NCBI GenBank assembly: GCA_025450255.1
Contig: JANWHV010000248.1
Coordinates: 1 to 8,741, forward strand
Reading direction: 5' to 3'
DNA: 8,741 nucleotides
Source of the DNA: Chloroflexota bacterium
Lineage (GTDB): Bacteria; Chloroflexota; UBA5177; JANWHV01
The translations under genes and the position numbers were made by a program. Under the pieces are notes generated by a model. That model was not told where the DNA came from, made no database searches, and saw nothing but the letters and a program-made list of their open reading frames with translations. Below, piece by piece: positions 1 through 6,388 of the stretch. The number at the start of each line of letters is the position of its first letter. Position 1 is the first letter of the stretch.

Positions 1-1041
1 AACGTGCTCGGCGAGATCGGCAAGGGCCACAAGATTGCGTTCAACATCCTCAACGTCGGACGTCTCAAGCTGGGCGCTGGGGGCGCCTCCGGTGGGCGAA
101 ACGTGCTTGCCCTGGCCACGCCGTATTCGCGGGAGCGGCGCGCCTTTGGCAAGCCGATCGGCGACTTTGGCCTGATCCGCCAGAAGCTGGCCGCGATCGC
201 GGCTGATGCCTATGCCGCTGAAAGTGTCGTGTACCGATCGGCCGGCCTGATGGAGGAGTCCGTGCATGCCAAGCCAAACAATCCGACCGCCGGCCTGGAG
301 GAGTTCGCGATCGAGGCGTCGATCTGCAAGGTGTTCGGTAGTGAAGTGCTGGCCTTTGCCGTGGATGAGGGCGTGCAGATCTTCGGCGGTTATGGCTTCA
401 TGCAGGAATACCCTATCGAAGGCGCCTATCGCGACGCGCGCATTTCGCGCATTTTCGAGGGCACGAATGAGATAAATCGGCTGCTTATCAGCGGCACTCT
501 CTTCCGTCGCTCCCTTGAGGGACGCGTACCGCTGATGGATGCGTACCCGGATATCGAGTCCCGAGTCGTGGAGGGTGTTCCGCCGCCAGTCACGGTCGAA
601 GGCACGCTGCGGCCCGCCGCCGAGGCGCTCGAGCGGGCAAAGCACGCCTTGATCGTTGCCGCGATGAAAGGCGCCATGCCCCGCATGTCTCGTATGGAGG
701 AAGAGCAAGAGTTCCTGGCGTCCGTGGCGGACGGCATGATCGCGGTATTCGCCGTGGACAGCGCAATTACACGCGCCGTGCAATCCGCCACCCTCGGGCA
801 TCGTGACGCGGATGGCCACAACCTCGCCGCGCGCCTCGCCGCGGACCGTCTACTGCCGCGCGTTCGTACCGCCGTCGAGCAGATCGTGTTGTCTACCCTC
901 GAGGGTGACGAATTGACGGCTGACCTGGCGCTGCTGCATGGATACGCGCCGGGTTATCTGGTCAATGGCGTCGCCCTGGGGCGGGAGATGGCGGATCTGG
1001 TGACCTCCCGTGGCGGTTATCCGTTCCCGCTTGGACGCTAG
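1..1041 (+). CDS. Acyl-CoA dehydrogenase, FadE/VLCAD-like, C-terminal part (5' end outside window)
   Basis: The reading frame is open from base 1, so the N-terminal acyl-CoA dehydrogenase domains lie upstream. The GTG at base 4 is probably internal and not the start. The visible 346 residues begin at the conserved GEIGKGHKIAFNILNVGR stretch that opens the C-terminal helical ACAD domain. They continue with RRAFGKPI, a typical ACAD motif, and with QIFGGYGFMQEYP and RIFEGTNEINRLLI. The Glu of FEGT (codon 457-459) is at the usual catalytic-base position. About 180 further residues form a helical extension like that of VLCAD and the roughly 590-residue Bacillus FadE, so a long-chain substrate is likely (inference). 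The enzyme would make trans-2-enoyl-CoA using FAD and pass electrons to ETF. The stop codon is two bases before the next beta-oxidation gene, indicating co-transcription and possibly translational coupling. Substrate range cannot be read from the sequence. Confidence 0.93.
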   Translation, partial: NVLGEIGKGHKIAFNILNVGRLKLGAGGASGGRNVLALATPYSRERRAFGKPIGDFGLIRQKLAAIAADAYAAESVVYRSAGLMEESVHAKPNNPTAGLEEFAIEASICKVFGSEVLAFAVDEGVQIFGGYGFMQEYPIEGAYRDARISRIFEGTNEINRLLISGTLFRRSLEGRVPLMDAYPDIESRVVEGVPPPVTVEGTLRPAAEALERAKHALIVAAMKGAMPRMSRMEEEQEFLASVADGMIAVFAVDSAITRAVQSATLGHRDADGHNLAARLAADRLLPRVRTAVEQIVLSTLEGDELTADLALLHGYAPGYLVNGVALGREMADLVTSRGGYPFPLGR

Positions 1042-1043
1042 CA

Positions 1044-3410
1044 ATGCCTATCAGTTCAGTAGGAGTAATCGGTTCCGGCATCATGGGCGCCGGCATCGCC
1101 GCCCACCTCGCCAATGCCGGCATCCCATCACTCCTGCTCGACCTCGCCCAGGACAGCCCAGGTACCTCGCGTGACGCGCTTGCGCGTCAGGCAATCGATC
1201 GTGCCTTGAAATCCCGGCCCGCCGCGTTTTTCACGCCGCGAGGCGCGCGCCTGGTGACGCCGGGCGCCATAGAGGACGATTTGCACAAGCTTGCCCAGGT
1301 AGACTGGGTTGTCGAGGCGGTGGTCGAACGGCTGGACATTAAGCGTGACCTGTTCACACGGATCGCCGGCATTGTCGGTCCCGACACCATCGTGAGCTCA
1401 AACACGTCGGGCCTGCCCGCTGCATCCATGGTCGCCGGCCTCCCCGAGGACTTCCGTAGGCGTTTCTTGATCACCCACTTCTTTAACCCCGTGCGGTATA
1501 TGAAGCTGCTTGAGATCGTGCCTGGGCCGGGCGCCGACCCTCGCGTTGTCGACGCGATGGCCCAGTTTGGTGGTGAGGTGCTGGGGAAGGGTGTGGTGAT
1601 CGGAAAGGACACGCCAAACTTCATCGCCAACCGTATCGGGGTCTATGGCTTTATGGCGGTCATGCATCGCATGGTGGATGAAGGGTACACGGTCGATGAG
1701 GTCGACACGATTCTTGGACCAGCCCTTGGCCGGCCCAGGTCCGCCGTGTTCCGCACGGCGGATTTAGCGGGCCTGGACACCCTCTTGCACGTCGCCAATA
1801 ATCTCCATGAGCACGCGCTCGAGGACGAGTGCGCCGCCGTCTTCGCCATCCCCACTGTCCTCCGCGGCATGGTCGAGCGCGGTTGGCTCGGCGAGAAGAG
1901 CGGCCAGGGCTTCTACAAACGCGTGAAGGTCGATGGCGAGACACGGATTCTCTCACTCGATCTCAAGAAAATGGACTACGTGCCGGCGGAACGACCGCAC
2001 TTCAGCGCGCTTGACGCCGTCAAGGATATCTCCGACCCCAGTGAACGCTTGCGCGCGATCGTCGAAGGCGACGACCGGGCGGCTCGCTTCGCCTGGGAAG
2101 CGCTGTCGGACACGCTCGTCTACGCCGCGAATCGCATGAATCCTCTCCATCCAATCGCCGATCGGATCGAGTCAGTCGACGATGCCATGCGTTGGGGGTT
2201 TAACTGGGAGCTTGGCCCGTTCCAGACCTGGGACGCAGTCGGCGTCCAGCGGCTCGCCGATCGCCTGCGCGCTGAACACCGGACGGTGCCCGAGCTTGTC
2301 GAGCACGTTCTGGCGGACGGCGGTAGCTTCTACGGCGCCGATTCCGCCGCCCGACGAACCGTCTTCGTGCCCGCGACAGGGGTACATGATCCGTTGCCGC
2401 GCCCAGCGGGAACTCTAACCATCGCCGAAGCGGTTCGGATGCGCGGTGGGGCCGTACTCGCTGGGAATCGCGGCGCCACGCTCGTGGACCTTGGCGACGG
2501 CGTCGCGTGCCTGTCGCTCCACACCAAGCTCAACACTATCGATACCGACATCATCAAGATGATCGCCGGCGCGATCGGAGAGGTCGCCGGCCGGTACCAG
2601 GGCCTGGTCATCGGTACCGACGCGCCCGATTTCTCGGTCGGAGCAAATCTGGTCGTGCTGCTGATGGCCTCACGCATGAGGCAATGGAAGGATATCGATC
2701 GCCAGCTCAAGGCGCTGCAGGACGCCCATCAACAACTGAAATATAGTCCCATACCGGTGGTGGCGGCCGCGGCTGGGCGCGCGCTCGGCGGCGGCTGCGA
2801 GATCGTGATGCACGCGACCCACGTGCGCGCCCACGCCGAGTTATATTGTGGCCTGGTGGAAGTCGGCGCCGGGCTCGTCCCTGCCGGCGGTGGCTGCAAG
2901 GAATTGCTGCTGCGCCACGGCGCGGCCACGGCGAAGACGGGCCCGTTCGCGGCGGCACGCGCGGCATTCGAGACAATTGCCTTGGCAACGGTATCGACCA
3001 GCGCGGAGCAGGCCAGGGAATTGCGCTTCCTGCGGAAGGACGACCCGGTAACGCTCGATCGGGATCGGTTGCTACTGGATGCAAAGAACGACATCCTGGC
3101 CCTGCTTGCCGCGGGCTACGAGCCGCGGGCGCCCGTATCGCTGCGATTGCCAGGCGAAGGAGCCCGCCTCGTCCTCGAGCAGCAAATCGCGGGATTTTTG
3201 GCGGCCGGATCGATAACCGACCACGACGCCGTGGTGGCGAGCAAACTGGCGTACGTGCTCACCGGTGGGCCCGCCTCGCCAATCGTGCCCGTTACCGAGC
3301 AGCACGTGCTCGATCTGGAACGCGAGGCGTTTCTTAGCTTGTGCGGCATGGCCAGGACCCAGGCGCGAATGGGCGCGCTCCTGCAAACCGGCAAGCCGTT
3401 GCGGAATTAG
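1044..3410 (+). CDS. fadN: Bifunctional 3-hydroxyacyl-CoA dehydrogenase / enoyl-CoA hydratase (FadN-type domain order)
   Basis: This 788-residue protein carries out two beta-oxidation steps: hydration of enoyl-CoA and NAD-dependent oxidation of the 3-hydroxyacyl-CoA. The N-terminus is an NAD-binding Rossmann fold (GSGIMGAGIA near residues 10-19). The expected dehydrogenase residues are present: Ser122 (SSNTSG), His145 (THFFNP), Glu157 (LLEIVPG) and Asn196 (FIANRIG). Two helical 3HCDH C-terminal domains follow, at roughly residues 195-290 and 345-400. From about residue 470 comes a crotonase-fold hydratase with both catalytic Glu residues, Glu586 in GGGCEI and Glu606 in LVEVGAG, 20 apart as in rat crotonase (Glu144/Glu164). 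Having the dehydrogenase first and the hydratase second is the order of Bacillus FadN and the reverse of E. coli FadB. The ATG lies two bases after the upstream acyl-CoA dehydrogenase stop, with only a weak GGA at 1033-1035 as a ribosome site. A partner thiolase is expected but not seen in the window. Confidence 0.93.
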   Translation: MPISSVGVIGSGIMGAGIAAHLANAGIPSLLLDLAQDSPGTSRDALARQAIDRALKSRPAAFFTPRGARLVTPGAIEDDLHKLAQVDWVVEAVVERLDIKRDLFTRIAGIVGPDTIVSSNTSGLPAASMVAGLPEDFRRRFLITHFFNPVRYMKLLEIVPGPGADPRVVDAMAQFGGEVLGKGVVIGKDTPNFIANRIGVYGFMAVMHRMVDEGYTVDEVDTILGPALGRPRSAVFRTADLAGLDTLLHVANNLHEHALEDECAAVFAIPTVLRGMVERGWLGEKSGQGFYKRVKVDGETRILSLDLKKMDYVPAERPHFSALDAVKDISDPSERLRAIVEGDDRAARFAWEALSDTLVYAANRMNPLHPIADRIESVDDAMRWGFNWELGPFQTWDAVGVQRLADRLRAEHRTVPELVEHVLADGGSFYGADSAARRTVFVPATGVHDPLPRPAGTLTIAEAVRMRGGAVLAGNRGATLVDLGDGVACLSLHTKLNTIDTDIIKMIAGAIGEVAGRYQGLVIGTDAPDFSVGANLVVLLMASRMRQWKDIDRQLKALQDAHQQLKYSPIPVVAAAAGRALGGGCEIVMHATHVRAHAELYCGLVEVGAGLVPAGGGCKELLLRHGAATAKTGPFAAARAAFETIALATVSTSAEQARELRFLRKDDPVTLDRDRLLLDAKNDILALLAAGYEPRAPVSLRLPGEGARLVLEQQIAGFLAAGSITDHDAVVASKLAYVLTGGPASPIVPVTEQHVLDLEREAFLSLCGMARTQARMGALLQTGKPLRN

Positions 3411-3529
3411 CCGTCCCTCGGCTTTGCCAGGCCTCCCTCGTCAGCAGCCATTAATTGGTGAGTGGTGGCCGCGAGCCCAAACGCCTCCGGGAATACCGCG
3501 CGCCAGGACAGCAGTACTCGTACGGGGGA

Positions 3530-3557
3530 TTGCTTCTTTTTCGAAGTGCGCTAGAGT
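3530..3557 (+). promoter_or_regulatory. Candidate sigma70-type promoter for the HD-GYP gene
   Basis: TTGCTT (3530-3535) and TAGAGT (3552-3557) are separated by 16 bases in the 204-base gap after the beta-oxidation genes. They match the TTGACA and TATAAT consensus at 3 and 4 of 6 positions respectively. Transcription would start near 3564, giving a leader of about 50 bases before the ATG at 3615. The rest of the 3411-3614 gap holds no gene I can support, and I see no clear terminator for the upstream operon. The assignment is by eye only. Confidence 0.4.
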
Positions 3558-3614
3558 GGCCGTATGCGCGACGATGGTCGATAAGCACCGTGCACTGTCT
3601 GGACGGGGAACTGT

Positions 3615-4772
3615 ATGCAAACGGATAAGAGGCGGGATCAGACGGGATCCGATCCAGGTGGCGAGGCATCGCCGGAATACGCGATAGCCGCGGCAACTGG
3701 GTTGGCGGAATTATCGGCTGATCCGTATATGTTGCAGCGCGAGAACGAATCGCTGCGCGCTCAAGTGGAGGCGCTGCGGCATGAGCTCGCAGCCGCGCGC
3801 GCCTCGGCGCTAGCCAGCGAGGTCTCGGAACTCGGTCGGAGCCTGCTCTACTATGTTCTGGATGTTCTATGCGCGCTGTTGCACCCGCAGCGGGGTAACA
3901 CCATTGTCGCGGATGTGAGTGACAACTCGATTCGCTCGGAAGCTATCGACACGCGGATCGTGGTGGGACCAATGCAAATGGTGCTCGAGCGGCCAGGGCT
4001 CGAGCGCGCGATTGGTGGCAACGCGTCGCGGCTCATGACGCGATACGAATCCGTGCTCTGGCTTCCGGTCATGCACGGAACCGACGTTGCCGTGGTGCTA
4101 TGTCTGCGGCGCGGCCCGAATAACCCGTATTCCATCCACGAGCAGGAAATTGGCGAGTTGCTTGGCGCATTGATTATTAGCTCGCTGCAGACCGGGCGCC
4201 GGTTGTTTGAGCTGCACGAGGATCCCGAGGCCCTGCGCAGCCTTGCGCACGCGCTGGGGCCGTGCATCAGAGGTGGAGGCGGCCGCGTGGCAGCCCAGGC
4301 CCGTGATGCGGAACGGTTGGCGCGGAGCTTTGACCTGAACAAAAAGACGCGGGAAAGCATAAAAATGGGCGCGATCCTGCACGATATCGGCACGGTCGAT
4401 CTCGCGGAGGATGTGCTGCACGCCAACGGCGCGCTCAGTAAGGGCGATTTCGACCAGGTTCAACAGCATCCGGCATTTGGCGCCGAGATCGTGCGGCAGT
4501 TACCCGGCATGGAGGACGTTATCTCGCTGGTCAGCCATCATCACGAACGCTGGGATGGGTACGGCTACCCGGACCGCTTGGTACGTACCGACATTCCGCT
4601 TGGATCGAGGATCATCGCGGTCGTCGATGCCTTTCACAACTTGATCAGCCCGCGCGCCTTCCAGACCCCGCGATCCGTCGACGACGCGCTGCAAATACTG
4701 GTGGACAATGCCGGCACTCAGTTTGACCCCGAGGTCGTGCAGGCATTCTTGAATCTGGTGCGCGAAGCCTGA
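3615..4772 (+). CDS. GAF-like/HD-GYP domain protein with altered metal-site residues
   Basis: HD-GYP proteins are usually c-di-GMP (some cGAMP) phosphodiesterases. This 385-residue protein has no signal peptide or membrane segment, so it is probably cytoplasmic. Residues about 36-70 look like a coiled coil (QRENESLRAQVEALRHEL). Residues about 75-195 resemble a GAF sensor domain (SVLWLPVMHGTDVAVVLCLR, then a long amphipathic helix). Residues about 205-385 are HD-GYP: His256-Asp257 (LLHD-like ILHDIG), His285 (QQHPAFG), His309-His310-Glu311, GYGYP, Asp338 and a closing FDPEVV. Deviations: Arg224 (CGC) stands where an ungapped alignment expects the first conserved His, with no His or Glu between residues 213 and 232. 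HDIGK is HDIGT (Thr260), and the usual DAFDA is DAFHN. The domain is recognisable, but activity is doubtful. The ATG is preceded by GGGGA (3605-3609). There is no receiver or GGDEF domain. It is monocistronic by appearance, with a promoter-like site upstream and a hairpin downstream. Confidence 0.88.
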   Translation: MQTDKRRDQTGSDPGGEASPEYAIAAATGLAELSADPYMLQRENESLRAQVEALRHELAAARASALASEVSELGRSLLYYVLDVLCALLHPQRGNTIVADVSDNSIRSEAIDTRIVVGPMQMVLERPGLERAIGGNASRLMTRYESVLWLPVMHGTDVAVVLCLRRGPNNPYSIHEQEIGELLGALIISSLQTGRRLFELHEDPEALRSLAHALGPCIRGGGGRVAAQARDAERLARSFDLNKKTRESIKMGAILHDIGTVDLAEDVLHANGALSKGDFDQVQQHPAFGAEIVRQLPGMEDVISLVSHHHERWDGYGYPDRLVRTDIPLGSRIIAVVDAFHNLISPRAFQTPRSVDDALQILVDNAGTQFDPEVVQAFLNLVREA

Positions 4773-4823
4773 TCGCGCGCCCGTGCCCAACTGCCGCGCA
4801 AGCATTGACAGCGTAGGGAAAAC

Positions 4824-4845
4824 GGCGCCCGTCTTGTCGGGCGCC
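4824..4845. terminator. GC-rich hairpin, possible transcription terminator
   Basis: GGCGCCCG (4824-4831) pairs perfectly with CGGGCGCC (4838-4845) around a 6-base TCTTGT loop. The hairpin sits between the HD-GYP stop and the sugar dehydrogenase start. On the + strand it is preceded by AAAA but not followed by a T-run. On the - strand the stem is followed by GTTTTCCC, so the intrinsic-terminator signature is better in the - direction, where no gene is seen. It could still act as a weak or factor-assisted terminator for the HD-GYP gene. Confidence 0.4.
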
Positions 4846-4870
4846 CGCTGGATAGTGCATCTTAACCCCT

Positions 4871-6226
4871 GTGGAACTTGAGAGGCGCATTCGCGCGCGC
4901 ACCGCCCATGTTTGCGTCATTGGCCTGGGCTACGTGGGACTGCCGCTGGCCGTCGAGTTTGCCGAAGCTGGATTCCGCGTTACTGGCGTCGACCTGGACA
5001 TCGGCAAGGTAGACGCGCTGCGGGCAGGTCGAAGCTACATCCCCGATGTCACGACGAGCAGAATCGCCGCCCTGATCGCAGTGGGCAGGTTGGACGCGGT
5101 TGCCGAATACCAGGCGCAAGATCCTGCGCCAGACGCGGTTTTCATCTGCGTGCAAACGCCGTATACCGCGCTCAAGGTGCCGGACGTCAGCTATATCACG
5201 CGGGCGACGGAAACGATTGCCGCGGGTTTGCGGCCGGGCCAGCTCATCGTGCTGGAGAGTACGTCCTATCCTGGCACGACCGAGGAGCTTGTACTGCCAA
5301 TCCTCGCCAGGGCCGGCGCCGCGCGGCACGAGCATGACTTCTTTCTGGCTTTCTCACCGCAGCGGATCGATCCTGGTCACGCGCATGGTGACATCGGCGC
5401 CATACCGAAGGTGGTGGGAGGCGCCGGGCCAATTGGACGGGACCTGGCGGCACTGCTGTTCGGCGCCATCGCCCCAGGTAAGGTCCACGTCGTCTCATCC
5501 GCGCGGGCCGCCGAGATGGCCAAGCTGCTCGAAAACACATTTCGCGGCGTGAATATCGCCCTGGTCAATGAGCTGGCCCTGCTGGCCGAGCGCATGGGCA
5601 TTGACATCTGGGAGGTCATTCAAGCCGCTTCGACCAAACCATTCGGCTTCATGCCGTTTTACCCCGGGCCAGGCGTAGGCGGCCACCGTATTCCAATCAA
5701 TCCGTTCTACCTGAGCTGGAAGGCGCGTGAGTTCGACTTCCATACCAGATTCGTGGAGCTAGCGGCCGAGATAAACGACAGCATGCCCTTCCACACGGCG
5801 GACCTGGTGCGCCGCGCCCTGGAAAGCCACGGCCTTGTGACGCGAAACGCCGCGATCTTGCTGGTGGGAGTCGCCTTCAAACGTGATGTGGATGACGCGC
5901 GTAACGCGCCCGCGCGCCGAGTCGCCGAACTGCTATTGGCGCGCGGCGCGCGCGTCAGCTATCACGATCCGCATGTAAAGACCCTTACCATTGACGGCAA
6001 GCTCTTTGGCGGGGGCGGAACCAATACGTTGTCCTCGGTTTGTTTGTCGCGAGAAACGCTTCAGGCAGCCGCCGCGGTGGTGATCTTGACACCCCACACG
6101 GCAATTGATTTTGATTTGTTGGTCCGTGAAGTCCGCGTGCTGGTCGACGCTACCGGCGCCACCCGTGGCTCAGGACGGAAAGACATCTGGCGCCTCGGCG
6201 CGCCGCCTCCAAACGCACCCCGCTAG
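4871..6226 (+). CDS. UDP-sugar 6-dehydrogenase family protein (UDP-GlcNAc/UDP-ManNAc type), catalytic Cys replaced by Arg
   Basis: Members of this family (UDPG/MGDP dehydrogenases such as WbpA, WecC and TviB) oxidise the C6 hydroxyl of a UDP-sugar to a carboxylate with two NAD+, supplying uronic acids for surface polysaccharides. The 451 residues are of normal length. They show an N-terminal Rossmann motif (GLGYVGLP, residues 18-25), ESTSYPGTTEE with Glu129, the middle-domain pair Lys218/Asn222 (KLLEN), then GPGVGGHRIPINPFYLSWKA. A C-terminal UDP-binding domain follows, containing VAFKRDVDDAR and YHDPHV. Family members read GGHCIP here, and the nucleophilic Cys is Arg273 (CGT, 5687-5689), with IDP changed to INP (Asn277). 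The reading frame is intact. The start is GTG, because an in-frame TAG at 4853-4855 excludes earlier starts and the Rossmann strand begins by residue 13; I see no good Shine-Dalgarno site. No glycosyltransferase or other polysaccharide gene is adjacent. Family assignment is strong. Oxidase activity is doubtful, and it may be a pseudoenzyme. Confidence 0.9.
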   Translation: MELERRIRARTAHVCVIGLGYVGLPLAVEFAEAGFRVTGVDLDIGKVDALRAGRSYIPDVTTSRIAALIAVGRLDAVAEYQAQDPAPDAVFICVQTPYTALKVPDVSYITRATETIAAGLRPGQLIVLESTSYPGTTEELVLPILARAGAARHEHDFFLAFSPQRIDPGHAHGDIGAIPKVVGGAGPIGRDLAALLFGAIAPGKVHVVSSARAAEMAKLLENTFRGVNIALVNELALLAERMGIDIWEVIQAASTKPFGFMPFYPGPGVGGHRIPINPFYLSWKAREFDFHTRFVELAAEINDSMPFHTADLVRRALESHGLVTRNAAILLVGVAFKRDVDDARNAPARRVAELLLARGARVSYHDPHVKTLTIDGKLFGGGGTNTLSSVCLSRETLQAAAAVVILTPHTAIDFDLLVREVRVLVDATGATRGSGRKDIWRLGAPPPNAPR

Positions 6227-6388
6227 CGAGGGGAGTACGTGCGTCCCGCGCTATCTGGCCGGACCGGCACGGGCAAGTTACGCTATCCCGTACGCATCTA
6301 GCACGAACGCAGCAAGGTCAAAAAATTGGACCGACAGGACGACCATACGGACTCGTCATTGGGCGTCGGAATCATCGACTCGCCCATC

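Noticed and set aside
3851..4426. A 191-codon open frame on the - strand inside the HD-GYP gene
   Set aside because: Low-complexity Ser/Arg-rich product, no ribosome site that I could see, and fully antisense to a recognisable protein.
4770..4808. TGA stop of the HD-GYP gene as a possible selenocysteine codon, given the nearby selB
   Set aside because: Read-through would add only 11 arginine-rich residues before another TGA, and the FDP motif already completes the domain. The hairpin downstream is too far away to act as a SECIS element.
4805..4810. Perfect TTGACA -35 box upstream of the sugar dehydrogenase
   Set aside because: No -10-like hexamer occurs 16-18 bases downstream; that position is inside the GC hairpin. 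GATAGT at 4851-4856 is too far away to pair with it.
6252..6264. GCCGG-A-CCGGC inverted repeat before selB
   Set aside because: The one-base loop cannot form a stable hairpin, and such repeats are expected by chance in this base composition.
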